Assembly (NCBI RefSeq): GCF_014041995.1
Contig: NZ_CP059492.1
Location: 372,001-436,000, forward strand
Source of the DNA: Changpingibacter yushuensis
GTDB taxonomy: Bacteria > Actinomycetota > Actinomycetes > Actinomycetales > Actinomycetaceae
DNA: 64,000 nt
Reading direction: 5' to 3'
In this document: piece by piece, positions 8,866 through 18,038 of the stretch
How the letters are laid out: every line of letters starts with the position of its first letter
How positions within the stretch are numbered: the first letter of the stretch is position 1
Made by a program: the position numbers and the translations under genes
Notes under the pieces: generated by a model
Database searches by the model: none
What the model was told of the DNA's origin: nothing
Seen by the model: only the letters and a program-made list of their open reading frames with translations

Positions 8866-10212
8866 ATGTCTCCCGGTATGGTTGGCATTGTGCCGGAGAC
8901 GCAACTTGAACAGTTATCCAGCCGAGGTGACCTTGACCCGGCGGTTCTCAAAGGCATGTCCAGCAAGCAGTTGAACGCTGCATCAATCCTCGCACTTGCG
9001 TGGAATACTGATGTGTTCACCGCTTCTGACGCCATCAGCGCCACCAAGCTCACGCGCACCACTGTGATCTCCTTGTGCGAAGAACTCGTGGGAAACGGCT
9101 GGCTCATTGAACTGGCAGACGCCAGATCTACCCAGGAGTACTCCAAAGGCAGGCCTGCCCGCCGCTACACGCTCAACGCCCTGGCCGGAGTCGGAGTAGG
9201 GCTCGACGCCGGAGATACGTGGATGGTTGCGCGAGTCTCAGATCTGCGTGGCAGAGTGACCGGGCGAGCCGAAAGCCGCGAAGTAGTCGAATCAAGCACA
9301 GTCGAAGAACGGCTTGCAGGCGCCCAGAGCGTAGTGGAAGCGGCCCTGCGCGATGCGAGCGTTCCGCCGCACCACGCTTTGCGGCTCACCATCGGTGTGC
9401 CGGCTCCCGTCAACAGCTCAGGCGAATCCCCGGAACGCCCCGGCGGATTCTGGCACCTCATGAACCCTGGCATGGGTACGTATTTTGAACAGCTCGGCTA
9501 CTCTGCTGACGTCGAGAACGATGCCACACTTGCTGCCATTGCGGAAGGACTCGTCGGTTCAGGCAGAGGCCTTTCCTCATTCATAGCCTTCCTCAATAAA
9601 GACGGGCTGGGCGCTGGCATTGTTTCCGATGGAAGGCCCGTGAGGGGTTATCACGGTGCCGCAGGCGAGCTGTGGATGCTTGACTATATCGACCCGCTGC
9701 GGCACAAAGGCGATGCGGCAGCAGAGCCTGGTCACGCCAGAACACGGGGGATTAACTCCGCGCTCGGCCTTGACAACACAATGCGCATGCAGGCCACACG
9801 TGGAGCTGCCTTGGTGGAAGCAACGGGAAGCGTCCTTACCGGAATGGCACGGGAAGCCATTACTGCACAAGTGGTTCTGGGAGCCTGCGCACAGGGAGAT
9901 GCCTTCGCCTGCGAAATCATTGATGACACCGCCCAACGGCTAGCCCGCAGCTGCGTCACCTTAGCGGGAATGTTGGATGTAGAACGCATCATTTTGTCCG
10001 GCACCGGACCCGAACTCGCCCCCTTCGTCGAACGAGTCAACCGCCTGACACCCCAATACTGGCACCCGAATTTTCCCCCGCCACCAATCGTGTTGTCGGA
10101 ACTTGGCGGCGACGTCGTCGTCGTTGGCGCAATAGCCCAAAGCCTCGAATGGATTCGTACCAACGTCTTTAGGCTTGTATCCACACGCGCACCGGCAATG
10201 GTCGCGTTGTAA
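8866..10212 (+). CDS. ROK-family transcriptional repressor
   Basis: A 448-residue regulator with an N-terminal winged helix-turn-helix (about 35-90: SKQLNAASILALAW...LTRTTVISLCEELVGNGWL) and a C-terminal ROK sugar-binding domain (about 105-420, beginning VGVGLDAGDTWMVARVSDL). The kinase-type phosphate motif is altered (DAGDTW instead of DxGGT), as expected for regulators that no longer phosphorylate. It is divergent from the GH13 alpha-glucosidase, so it most likely senses a sugar and represses that gene or the mal transporter. The ATG at 8866 has no good ribosome-binding site; ATG at 8878 is an alternative. Confidence 0.85.
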   Translation: MSPGMVGIVPETQLEQLSSRGDLDPAVLKGMSSKQLNAASILALAWNTDVFTASDAISATKLTRTTVISLCEELVGNGWLIELADARSTQEYSKGRPARRYTLNALAGVGVGLDAGDTWMVARVSDLRGRVTGRAESREVVESSTVEERLAGAQSVVEAALRDASVPPHHALRLTIGVPAPVNSSGESPERPGGFWHLMNPGMGTYFEQLGYSADVENDATLAAIAEGLVGSGRGLSSFIAFLNKDGLGAGIVSDGRPVRGYHGAAGELWMLDYIDPLRHKGDAAAEPGHARTRGINSALGLDNTMRMQATRGAALVEATGSVLTGMAREAITAQVVLGACAQGDAFACEIIDDTAQRLARSCVTLAGMLDVERIILSGTGPELAPFVERVNRLTPQYWHPNFPPPPIVLSELGGDVVVVGAIAQSLEWIRTNVFRLVSTRAPAMVAL

Positions 10213-10254
10213 TCTGAATCCATAGACTTCGTGTTGCGCAAGATGGGAGCGAAA

Positions 10255-12099
10255 ATGGAACACCTCACGAAGGAAATTCCCATCGTTGATGCCCCATGTG
10301 GCCCAGTCCGTGGATTCCGCATGGGTTCGGTGGCATTCCTCGGAATCCCTTTTGCTGAAGCTCCCATAGGGGAGCGCCGCTTCATGGCGCCCGTGCCGCG
10401 CACCCGATGGGAAGACGTGCGCGATGCCACCACGTATGGTCCCACTGCGCAGCGCCGTCCCTTCGGCCCGGTCACTGACATACCGGAACCCTCGATTGCT
10501 GGCGAGGACTCGTTGAGCGTCAACGTGTTCACTCCAGCACCCAACCAGCCAGAGGCGAAGCTGCCGGTGTTCGTATGGATCCACGGGGGCGGATACATCG
10601 CAGGGTCTCCCGCAAGCCCGTGGTACGACGGCGCAGCGTTCAATCGCGATGACATCGTCACCGTTACCGTTTCATATCGGCTCGGATTTGACGGCTTCGG
10701 TTACATAGTGGATTCTGACGCTCCGCTCAACCGTGGCCTTCTTGACCAGATTGCCGCACTGGCGTGGGTGCAGCGCAACATCGCGGCCTTTGGCGGGGAT
10801 CCGGAACGCGTGACGGTTGGTGGTCAGAGCGCTGGCGGCGGTTCCGTCCTCTCACTCATCGCGAGCCCGCGTGCTCGCGGATTGTTCTCACAGGCGATTT
10901 GCCAGTCAGGTGCTGTGGCAAGCCAAAGTTTCGCAGACGCTCGCGGCATCGCATCAGCATTGGCGGCGATTCTGAGAGGTTATGGCGCGCAAGAGTCGGG
11001 CGGCGGAAGTAACCCCACCGTAGATGGAACTGAGGGAAGTGAACCCACCGTAGATGGAGCTGAGAACGGCGATCGGGAGGATCTTGCGCTTGGTCTCGAT
11101 TTTTGGCGCCAATATTCAGAACTTGAGATTCTGGATGCCAGCCAAGAGCTTGGGGCTCCGATGGAGTATCCCAAAGACCCGGCAGACTTCCTTTCGCCAT
11201 TGGTCGCGAGCCTTCGGGCCACACCCCATCCCGATACGGCCAGGTCAAGTGGTGAGACGGGATCGGACGGCGTAGTGCGCCGTGAAAATGGGTCCGCTGA
11301 TGAAGGTGTGCGGGGACCTGAGAATGGGCAAGACCTGACGAATGCTTTCAAGGGTCTCCTTCACTTCATGCCTACCGTAGACGGTGATGTACTGCCGCTC
11401 GCCATCATCGAAGCAGTTGCAGCTGGCAGCGGATGTGACATTCCAATACTCATCGGATCCACCCGAAATGAGATGACGCCTTTGGCAGCAGCCATGAGCG
11501 ACTCGTGGAGGTCTTTCCGCCCGGTTGCCACGCTCAAACGTGCCGGGATACCCGGGCCGGCTGCCCGCGCGTACCTTTTCGCGCGGCCAGAGGTGAAGGA
11601 TGATTGTGCCCTCACAATCGGTCAGATTCTCTCGGACAGTCTGTTCCACCTGCCGTTAGTAGAGCTACTTGCTGTTCGTGACAACGCGCGGCCTGTGGAA
11701 GCGAGCGATGTGGATGCCGGAGTGACCGTATCGGGGCACAAGGCAGGCAGCTGGGTGTACCAGTTCGAGTGGCCGCGCCCCACGCATGGGCTGGCTCTAC
11801 ATTGCGTTGATGTTCCGTTTGCGTTCGATTGCCTCGACGATCCATATGTCGCCCAGACGTTCGGCACACCAGAGGCTCCTCAGTCACTTGCGGATGCTTT
11901 CCACGCCAGCTGGGTGCGCTTCATCCGGGAAGGGAACCCAGGGTGGGAGGAATGGGAAGTGAACAACAGTGGGCGTATCTTTGGGTGCTTGACCTGCAAG
12001 GGCGCTGGCCAAGCCACAGTCAAGGACGGCAAGCCATTCACGCTTGAGCGTGCGCTGGTGAAACTGGTGGGACGGCACGGTTCCACTCGGAAGGGCTAG
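10255..12099 (+). CDS. type-B carboxylesterase/lipase
   Basis: Serine esterase of the carboxylesterase family (alpha/beta hydrolase), 614 residues. Family marks are GSVAFLGIPFAEAPIGERRF near the N-terminus, the oxyanion-hole HGGGY (about 106-110), the nucleophile motif GGQSAGGGS (Ser about 192), a Glu in STRNE (about 405) and the catalytic His region LALHCVDVPFAFD (about 516). The start at 10255 is supported by GGGAGCG upstream; the frame is open from 10231. Odd: a low-complexity insertion (about 245-275) with a duplicated GS-PTVDG block encoded by a 30-nt tandem repeat, and a second glycine-, glutamate- and asparagine-rich linker (about 320-370). Both probably form loops. Confidence 0.86.
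   Translation: MEHLTKEIPIVDAPCGPVRGFRMGSVAFLGIPFAEAPIGERRFMAPVPRTRWEDVRDATTYGPTAQRRPFGPVTDIPEPSIAGEDSLSVNVFTPAPNQPEAKLPVFVWIHGGGYIAGSPASPWYDGAAFNRDDIVTVTVSYRLGFDGFGYIVDSDAPLNRGLLDQIAALAWVQRNIAAFGGDPERVTVGGQSAGGGSVLSLIASPRARGLFSQAICQSGAVASQSFADARGIASALAAILRGYGAQESGGGSNPTVDGTEGSEPTVDGAENGDREDLALGLDFWRQYSELEILDASQELGAPMEYPKDPADFLSPLVASLRATPHPDTARSSGETGSDGVVRRENGSADEGVRGPENGQDLTNAFKGLLHFMPTVDGDVLPLAIIEAVAAGSGCDIPILIGSTRNEMTPLAAAMSDSWRSFRPVATLKRAGIPGPAARAYLFARPEVKDDCALTIGQILSDSLFHLPLVELLAVRDNARPVEASDVDAGVTVSGHKAGSWVYQFEWPRPTHGLALHCVDVPFAFDCLDDPYVAQTFGTPEAPQSLADAFHASWVRFIREGNPGWEEWEVNNSGRIFGCLTCKGAGQATVKDGKPFTLERALVKLVGRHGSTRKG
11005..11064. repeat. 30-nt tandem repeat inside the carboxylesterase gene
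   Basis: Two 30-nt units (11005-11034, 11035-11064) match at 27 of 30 positions and encode GSNPTVDGTE and GSEPTVDGAE, an in-frame linker insertion. Confidence 0.8.
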
Positions 12100-12116
12100 G
12101 TGTAAGCAGGGCTCAG

Positions 12117-13097
12117 CTACTCGTTGATTAGCTCGCCCGGTAGAGCCGAAATTCGACCGCCATGCTCCGTGCAGCGTTCGCCAGTGAGTGCATGTTCTTC
12201 GCATACGACGAACCGGGCGCGGCACGAGGTGTCTGCACAGTTGACCAGCTTGTTTGAGGGGGCTTCGCACACACCGCACGTGCCGACCAGTTTTGCTCCG
12301 GGCGCGAAATCAACGCTTTCGCGCCCATCGAACACCACTAATGAACCATCCCAGAGGCCGTCGTTTCCGAAAGCTTCGCCGTAGCGGACGATCCCACCAT
12401 CAATCTGATAGACCTCCGTGAATCCGCGATTCTTCATCGCCGCTGAGAGAATCTCACAGCGCACGCCACCCGTACAGTATGTGACAACAGGTTTGTGCTT
12501 AATGTCGTCATATTCGCCGGAGTCTAGGGCATCAATGAAACCGTGGCTTGTGGAGATCTTCGGAACGATTGCGCCGCGGAAACGGCCTACTGCTGCTTCA
12601 AAGGCATTGCGGCCATCGAAGAAGACCACCTCGCTGCCCCTCTCGGCCACCAGATTGTTAACCTCTTGGGGGCTGAGGTGAACACCGCCGCCCAACACCC
12701 CATCTGGCCCAACCTTGAGCTCTTCGGGCGCACCAAAAGCAACGAGTTCATCGCGCACCTTTACCGACAAGCGGGGAAAATCGACGATTCTCTTCCATGG
12801 TGCGCGGCGGTCGATGTGGTGGAGATACTCGGGGACTTCGGGTTCGAATCCCGTGCCGTTGGACCACTTCATGGTCTTATCTAGACCGTTGAACGGTCCG
12901 TATTCACGTGTGCGCTTGACGTACTGCTTGCAGGCGTCCAGTTCGCCACCAACGGTTGCGTTAATGCCATCCTTGGAGATGATAATGCGCCCGCGTAGCC
13001 CGAGCGACTCACATAGCTCGTATTGCCACAGCCGCACGGCCTCCGGATCAGGCACGGGAGCAAATAGGTAATACAACAAGATCTTTGGAACGCTCAC
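12117..13097 (-). CDS. trhO: tRNA uridine(34) hydroxylase TrhO (YceA-type rhodanese)
   Basis: Catalyses oxygen-dependent 5-hydroxylation of uridine-34 in certain tRNAs. The 326-residue protein has the YceA N-terminal domain (GRIIISKDGINATVGGE about 36-52) and a rhodanese domain whose active-site loop is YCTGGVRCE (Cys about 208). The C-terminal Cys-rich zinc-like segment (GTCGVCEAP...CADTSCRARFVVCEEH) is also typical. The GTG start at 13097 has no Shine-Dalgarno sequence but a perfect TAGAAT six bases upstream, so the transcript is probably leaderless. It stands alone and is convergent with the esterase. Confidence 0.92.
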   Translation of the reverse strand: MSVPKILLYYLFAPVPDPEAVRLWQYELCESLGLRGRIIISKDGINATVGGELDACKQYVKRTREYGPFNGLDKTMKWSNGTGFEPEVPEYLHHIDRRAPWKRIVDFPRLSVKVRDELVAFGAPEELKVGPDGVLGGGVHLSPQEVNNLVAERGSEVVFFDGRNAFEAAVGRFRGAIVPKISTSHGFIDALDSGEYDDIKHKPVVTYCTGGVRCEILSAAMKNRGFTEVYQIDGGIVRYGEAFGNDGLWDGSLVVFDGRESVDFAPGAKLVGTCGVCEAPSNKLVNCADTSCRARFVVCEEHALTGERCTEHGGRISALPGELINE

Positions 13098-13103
13098 GGC
13101 TCG

Positions 13104-13109
13104 ATTCTA
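13104..13109 (-). promoter_or_regulatory. -10 element of a probable leaderless promoter (trhO)
   Basis: TAGAAT on the minus strand ends six bases before the GTG start at 13097. Confidence 0.6.
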
Positions 13110-13247
13110 TCGGGAAGTACTTTCATGTACTTTGCCAAGCGCATCAGCTGCTCTTACCCAAAGGTTGTGTTGCGGCACATTCTTGCTGGCAGCACTTGCC
13201 AACTCTGGCTAGGTGGGAGAGGATGGGGACGCGCCAAGCTTGGCGCC

Positions 13248-13301
13248 CGGTGGTGGGACGGCCCAGCACCGAACTCAGTGGGGACGGCCTCGAGGGAGAG
13301 G
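13248..13301 (+). ncRNA. guanidine-II (mini-ykkC) riboswitch candidate
   Basis: Two hairpins, each capped by the diagnostic ACGR tetraloop, lie directly before the exporter gene. P1 (13248-13271) is CGGTG-G-TGGG, loop ACGG, CCCA-G-CACCG: nine pairs with one G-G mismatch. P2 has loop ACGG at 13284-13287 between GGGG and CCTC, extended by CTC/GAG (13274-13276 with 13292-13294), which takes part of the purine-rich ribosome-binding site (13292-13301) into the stem. Known guanidine-II RNAs have exactly two such ACGR hairpins and control guanidinium exporters, so ligand-dependent control of translation is the likely mechanism. A 16-bp palindrome (13231-13246) lies just upstream. Confidence 0.75.
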
Positions 13302-13304
13302 CAT

Positions 13305-13625
13305 ATGTTGCACTGGTTAGTTTTAGTTGGTTCGGGCTTGTTTGAGGCCGTCTGGGCCACAGCCCTGTCCAAGTCTGAGGGCTTCACTAAGCTCGTTCCA
13401 ACATTGGTCTTTGCTGTCAGTGTCACGGTATCTATGGGCGGACTTGCCTTTGCCATGCGTGAGATTCCGGTAGGCACCGGGTATGCGATTTGGGTTGCGG
13501 TGGGAGCCGTCACAACTGTTGGGTGGGCGATGGCCACGGGAGCCGAACCCATTTCCCTTCTGCGTATTGCCTTCATCGTGGGGATCGTTGGTTGCGTGAT
13601 CGGGCTGAAGCTCACCACGCACTAG
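13305..13625 (+). CDS. gdx: guanidinium exporter Gdx (SugE-type small multidrug resistance protein)
   Basis: A 106-residue SMR-family proton antiporter with four membrane helices. The conserved glutamate sits in SGLFEAVWATALS (Glu about 13). The Gdx/SugE signature GFTKLVPT and the loop IPVGTGYAIWVAVGAV are present, unlike the Qac/EmrE pattern. Gdx proteins export guanidinium, and the guanidine-II-like RNA immediately upstream independently points to the same substrate. The ATG at 13305 follows a strong GAGGGAGAGG site; the frame is open to 13125 but runs through the riboswitch, so the longer version is rejected. The stop lies in the first unit of a 28-nt triple repeat. Confidence 0.9.
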   Translation: MLHWLVLVGSGLFEAVWATALSKSEGFTKLVPTLVFAVSVTVSMGGLAFAMREIPVGTGYAIWVAVGAVTTVGWAMATGAEPISLLRIAFIVGIVGCVIGLKLTTH

Positions 13626-13694
13626 GCGAGGCGTGAATCTCACGACGCACTAGGCGTGGTTCAAATCTCACGACGCACTAAGTGAGGCTCGAAG
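13611..13694. repeat. 28-nt tandem repeat, three units, starting in the gdx 3' end
   Basis: Units at 13611-13638, 13639-13666 and 13667-13694 share the core CTCACGACGCACTA (first unit CTCACCACGC...). The first unit encodes the last residues and stop of gdx; the other two are spacer. The rest of the gap to 13775 shows nothing further. Confidence 0.85.
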
Positions 13695-13775
13695 CCCGCC
13701 ACATATCAGGCGAAACGGCGGTAGGTGAGCGCTGGCACGTCGCCCGCTCACCCCCACCTAAACTGCGTACATAGC

Positions 13776-14156
13776 TCAGATCGTGTAGTCAGTGGTGTTG
13801 TGTTCGGCGCCAGCAGCTGATTCAGGGGTGGTTGCATCGGGCGAGTCCGGGCCGGTACTGGCATGGGCATGTGGAGCCTCGCTCGCATCCTGTTCATCGA
13901 CGATTTCGACGTCGACCACGGACTCGGATTCGTCAGAACGTTCCACTTCGAGCGTAACGTTCTTGGCCAGAGCGGCGATGGCGGCGATGGCGGCGAACAT
14001 AGGCGCGGTCAGAACCACGACTCCACCCACCACGGCGCCGGCGTTGAGCGGAAGCGAGAAGAGCTGCTTGCCATTGGAGCTGCGAATGATAATGCGGCGA
14101 ACGTTACCTTCACTGATCAACTTCTTGATCGTACTGAGGATTTCGTTGCTGGCCAC
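13776..14156 (-). CDS. DUF4342 domain protein
   Basis: A 126-residue protein. The first 70 residues match the DUF4342 pattern: an N-terminal helix with LISEGNVRRIIIRSSNGKQLFSLPLNAGAV, then a hydrophobic AAIAAIAALAKNVTLEVE segment. The rest is acidic and low-complexity, probably disordered. Function unknown in the family. It stands alone, divergent from the SNF2 helicase across about 240 bases. No clear ribosome-binding site is seen at its ATG. Confidence 0.7.
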   Translation of the reverse strand: MASNEILSTIKKLISEGNVRRIIIRSSNGKQLFSLPLNAGAVVGGVVVLTAPMFAAIAAIAALAKNVTLEVERSDESESVVDVEIVDEQDASEAPHAHASTGPDSPDATTPESAAGAEHNTTDYTI

Positions 14157-14379
14157 CTGAAATTGTTCGGTGAAACTTGCCTTATTGGAATCAGAAGAAA
14201 TGGAGAAGGCCTTTCCTATGGAAGTGGCGTCATTACTTCAAGTATGGTCTGAAATCCGGCCTGCTGAAAGGGGCGTTCGGGGTACCTTTGCCCCGGAACA
14301 TGCGCAAATCCGCGTATCTCGAATCACTGCCACACGGTTGGTGTGATCGAACGGGTACCCCTCTTCTGCGTAAGCGGCG

Positions 14380-14385
14380 TAGAAT
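14380..14385 (+). promoter_or_regulatory. -10 element of a probable leaderless promoter (SNF2 helicase)
   Basis: TAGAAT ends eight bases before the ATG at 14394, with no ribosome-binding site between them. The remaining gap 14157-14379 shows no other clear signal. Confidence 0.5.
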
Positions 14386-14393
14386 TGCACGTT

Positions 14394-17300
14394 ATGCAAG
14401 GTCCGGTTGAACTCGTTGGAATTGTCGGAGCGCCGACCTACAGTCGGGGTCTCAAGTACGCCGAAAACGGCCACTGCCGCATCGAGCGGCGCGAAGATGC
14501 CATTCCATCGGCGCAGCCTCCACTTCCGGGCCAACGTGACCGCCGAACCACCAGTTGGGTCAAGGGTATGTGCCTCGGATCAGGCAGCAACGTCTATAAC
14601 GTGGAAGCCGAATACCGGATGTCCCGCTCAGGCGTTATTACCTCGATGACAGGCTGGTGTTCCTGCCCAGTTGCAATGGACTGCAAGCACTCAGTTGCGC
14701 TCGTCATCACGGCACTAGCCGCCGCCGGCATCGCGGACCTGCCTGAACCCTCCGCCAACTGGCATGACACGTTGGGCACCATCTTTGAGCCTCCTCGAGT
14801 GGAAACTCCTCTGGCGCTCGCGGTGGAGTTCACTGTGCCGCGCGCTGCTGCAATGAAAGGCTCCGGCACGTCGGCTCGGATCGGAGCCCCGAAGGGACGT
14901 ACTGACCTAGGTTCGGTGGGCAGCGTGTTGGTGCGCCCACTTCGCAAAGGCCGCCGTACGCCATGGGTTTCCACCGATGTGGGGTGGAACAGGTTCCAGA
15001 CGCATTCGATTCATGGTGCTGACCCGCTCCAAGTTGACGCGCTCGACCGCCTTCGCCAGCTGTACGTTGCCGCCAACCCGTACGATCACGGCCCAAAATG
15101 GTTGCGCCTGAACGTAGTGGACAACCCGGCTATCTGGCCAACGCTGCGCGGAATCGTAAAGTCCGGAGTTCAGTTGGTCGATTCCACGACGTTCGCACCG
15201 GTGATTCTCGAGGAAGAACCGGCGCGGGCCGATATAACGATCGACGACGGCGGCACGACGGGTTCAGAGAATGGGGACCTCGTTGTGCGCGCCGAACTCA
15301 GCCATCCGGCGTTGTCTGGCGGGGACGATCCGGTTCGGCTTGGCCGCCCTATGCATGGCATCGTGTGGAAGGACGAGCAGCAGATTCACTTCGCACAACT
15401 CGACGTACCGGCGACCACCCCATGGCTGCGGTTGAATGCCATGCCGGACGGGGTATACGTTCCCGCTTCCGAACGTGCCACGTTCGAAACCGAGCTTCTG
15501 CCCCTCATCTCACGGGTGGGATGGACGTCGCCTCGAAAGACGTTCGCGCCTGCGCCGCCGTCGACCCCCGAACTACATCTGGGTATCGGAATGAATCCGA
15601 GTACGCGATCCGGGCGTCCTCCTCGCGCAATCTTGCACTGGTCGTGGGGAGAAGACGAAGCGACCGTCTCTAGCCTTATGGCTCTGGATGATCGAGGACC
15701 GCGCGTGGAAGAAGTGGCCTCAAACCTTTCTGCATCTTTCGAGGAAGAGATTCGCCCGATGCTGGAAGCCATCGTGGAGGATCGCCACCGCGCGCACGAC
15801 CAGCGTCAGCGTGCGCGCGCTTCTGCTCGGCCTCTCACGCCCGATCCACTCAATCCGCGCCGTGATGCGGCTGCGCAGACAAAACTGCTCGAGGATGTGT
15901 GCGATGTTCTGGCGCCTCTACCGGCCGCAATAAGCTCGGAAACAACCGGGCCGCGGATGCCTCTTCAAGACTGCACGCTTTCAGGGCTTGACGTGGTGAC
16001 GCTTGTTGAAGAGATTTGCCCTCGCCTAGAAGGGCTTGGAGTTCGGATCGATCGGTTGGGGGAGATCCCGGACTTTCGATTGGCCGCGGCCCCGACGGTA
16101 TCTGTTGGCGCGGAAGAACGCGAGAGCTCCGGGCGGGACTGGCTGGACCTGCAGCTGACCATGAAGGTGGGCACACACGAGGTGCCCATGCCAACACTTC
16201 TGGAGGCGCTCACTCGCCACGATGAAGCACTGTTCCTTTCCACAGGGGAATACGTGCGCCTTGACACCCCACAGCTTGATCAACTTCGCCAACTGTTGGA
16301 GGAAGCACGCGGGCTCAACGATCGTCGTCGTTCGGGAATTCGGATACCGCGGGTGCGCCAGTCGTGGTGGGAGGACCTACTCAGCCTTGACGTGGTCCAA
16401 GAATCCACAAACGCGTGGTTTGACGCAATTCGGCAAGCAGTGGCTGAGCCTCCTGCACCGGCCCCTCTACCCAAGGGACTCATCGCGCAATTGAGGCCCT
16501 ACCAGGTTCAGGGATACGAATGGCTGAGCCACTTGCGCAGGTCGGGTCTGGGAGGCGTGCTTGCTGATGACATGGGCTTGGGTAAGACGGTGCAGACTCT
16601 GGCAATGATCCAGGATGAGCGTGAGGAGCTTGCCGCATGGAGCCTTTCGCAACACGCGGAGACCCGGGAGCCAACGGGGAACCAAACCCGTGAGCCAACG
16701 GGGAACCAAACCCGGGAGCCAACGGGGAACCAAACCCGGGAGCCAACGGGGAGGCGAACCGGTCCGTGGATTGTGGTGGCGCCAACCTCGGTCGTCTCTA
16801 ACTGGGCTGCCGAAGCACGCAAGTTCACGCCCGGCCTGCGGGTGGCGATCGTGGAGTCCACTCGCAAGCGACGTGCGCAATCGCTTGAGGAGCTTTCGCA
16901 TGACCTGGATATCCTCATCACGTCCTATACGCTCTTGCGCCTCGAATCCGAAGAGTATGCAGATCTGCACCCAGTGGGTTTGGTGTTGGACGAAGCCCAA
17001 CAAGCTAAGAATCCCACTTCCAAGACGTTCACCAGCATCATGCGAATTGGGGCTCCCACGGTCTTTGCCATCACTGGCACGCCGATGGAGAACAACCTTG
17101 GTGAACTGTGGGCGGTCTTCGCTCTCACGGCGCCCGGCTTGCTTGGATCGGCAAAGCAGTTCGCGCAAGGAACACGGCGTCCGATCGAACGTGGCGAAGA
17201 TAAGGAAGGTGCGATCATGGCTCTTCTGCGGCGCCGAATCGCACCCTTCTTGCTGCGCCGCACCAAGGCGGAAGTCGCCGCAGATCTTCCGGAGAAACAA

Positions 17301-18035
17301 GAACAGATTCTTGAAGTGGAGCTGGCACCAGCGCACCGCCGCGCCTACGATCGCCATCTGCAGCGCGAACGCCAGCGTGTGCTGCACTTGGCTGAGGATA
17401 TGGACCACAATCGCGTGCAGGTTCTTAGCGCGTTAACTCGCCTTCGCCAGCTCGCCATCGACCCGGCGCTCGTTGATGAGGATTCCGCCGCTCCATCTTC
17501 AAAGCTAGACGCGTTGATTGAGCTGCTCGATGAAGTAGTAGAGGAAGGGCACCGGACGCTCGTCTTTAGTCAGTTCACCCGCTACCTCCACATCATTGCG
17601 GATCGGTTGGAACACGAGGGTGTCAAGTACTCCTACCTAGACGGTTCAACGACCAACCGCCGCAAGGTCATCAATGACTTCGCTGAAGGTGAGAACCCAG
17701 TGTTCCTCATCAGTTTGAAGGCTGGAGGTGTGGGGCTTAACCTCACCATGGCCGATTACGTGGTGTTGACTGATCCGTGGTGGAACCCGGCTGTGGAAGA
17801 GCAAGCTGTGGACCGCACCCATCGCATTGGCCAGACGAGGTCCGTTCACGTCTACCGGATGGTTTCTCAAGACACGATTGAGGAGAAGGTCTTGGCGCTG
17901 CAAGATTCTAAGCGTCAACTTGTGGCCGATGTTTTGGCTTCAGACACCTCCAACGAATCGATGGGTGGAACGCCCAATCCATCCGTTGGCGGGGGCAAAC
18001 TCGGCGCTGAGGACCTGCGGATGCTGCTGGCTTGA
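14394..18035 (+). CDS. SWIM zinc-finger SNF2-family DEAD/DEAH-like helicase
   Basis: A 1213-residue Swi2/Snf2 ATPase. An N-terminal SWIM zinc finger is visible as CSCPVAMDCKH (about 88-98, CxC...CxH). A central region of unknown fold is followed by the SNF2 ATPase: motif I DDMGLGKT (about 724-731), the Walker B-type DEAQ (about 865) and the C-terminal helicase lobe with FSQFTRYL, LISLKAGGVGLNL and TDPWWNPAVEEQAVDRTHRIGQT. Such proteins translocate on DNA; the bacterial role is poorly defined. Odd: between motifs I and Ia there is a fourfold TREPTGNQ repeat (about 757-788) encoded by a 24-nt tandem repeat. The start is set by the TAGAAT box eight bases upstream; the GTG at 14343 lacks support. 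Confidence 0.92.
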   Translation: MQGPVELVGIVGAPTYSRGLKYAENGHCRIERREDAIPSAQPPLPGQRDRRTTSWVKGMCLGSGSNVYNVEAEYRMSRSGVITSMTGWCSCPVAMDCKHSVALVITALAAAGIADLPEPSANWHDTLGTIFEPPRVETPLALAVEFTVPRAAAMKGSGTSARIGAPKGRTDLGSVGSVLVRPLRKGRRTPWVSTDVGWNRFQTHSIHGADPLQVDALDRLRQLYVAANPYDHGPKWLRLNVVDNPAIWPTLRGIVKSGVQLVDSTTFAPVILEEEPARADITIDDGGTTGSENGDLVVRAELSHPALSGGDDPVRLGRPMHGIVWKDEQQIHFAQLDVPATTPWLRLNAMPDGVYVPASERATFETELLPLISRVGWTSPRKTFAPAPPSTPELHLGIGMNPSTRSGRPPRAILHWSWGEDEATVSSLMALDDRGPRVEEVASNLSASFEEEIRPMLEAIVEDRHRAHDQRQRARASARPLTPDPLNPRRDAAAQTKLLEDVCDVLAPLPAAISSETTGPRMPLQDCTLSGLDVVTLVEEICPRLEGLGVRIDRLGEIPDFRLAAAPTVSVGAEERESSGRDWLDLQLTMKVGTHEVPMPTLLEALTRHDEALFLSTGEYVRLDTPQLDQLRQLLEEARGLNDRRRSGIRIPRVRQSWWEDLLSLDVVQESTNAWFDAIRQAVAEPPAPAPLPKGLIAQLRPYQVQGYEWLSHLRRSGLGGVLADDMGLGKTVQTLAMIQDEREELAAWSLSQHAETREPTGNQTREPTGNQTREPTGNQTREPTGRRTGPWIVVAPTSVVSNWAAEARKFTPGLRVAIVESTRKRRAQSLEELSHDLDILITSYTLLRLESEEYADLHPVGLVLDEAQQAKNPTSKTFTSIMRIGAPTVFAITGTPMENNLGELWAVFALTAPGLLGSAKQFAQGTRRPIERGEDKEGAIMALLRRRIAPFLLRRTKAEVAADLPEKQEQILEVELAPAHRRAYDRHLQRERQRVLHLAEDMDHNRVQVLSALTRLRQLAIDPALVDEDSAAPSSKLDALIELLDEVVEEGHRTLVFSQFTRYLHIIADRLEHEGVKYSYLDGSTTNRRKVINDFAEGENPVFLISLKAGGVGLNLTMADYVVLTDPWWNPAVEEQAVDRTHRIGQTRSVHVYRMVSQDTIEEKVLALQDSKRQLVADVLASDTSNESMGGTPNPSVGGGKLGAEDLRMLLA
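16662..16757. repeat. 24-nt tandem repeat, four units, inside the SNF2 gene
   Basis: Four 24-nt units (16662, 16686, 16710, 16734) share the core GAGCCAACGGGGA. The first three end in ACCAA; the last has diverged. The length keeps frame and encodes TREPTGNQ x3 plus TREPTGRR. No spacers are present, so this is not a CRISPR array. Confidence 0.95.
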
Positions 18036-18038
18036 GGG

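Noticed and set aside
9732-10661. 309-codon minus-strand frame spanning the ROK repressor end and esterase start
   Set aside because: It overlaps two well-supported genes in antisense and has no recognisable domain.
13201-13304. guanidine-I (ykkC) riboswitch before gdx
   Set aside because: The conserved CTAGGGTTCCG and CCGAGAG blocks are absent; the two ACGG-capped hairpins fit guanidine-II instead.
16662-16757. CRISPR-like repeated sequence
   Set aside because: The four 24-nt units are contiguous without spacers and lie in frame inside a gene.
16467-17408. 313-codon minus-strand frame inside the SNF2 gene
   Set aside because: It is antisense to intact helicase motifs; its repeats simply mirror the 24-nt tandem repeat.
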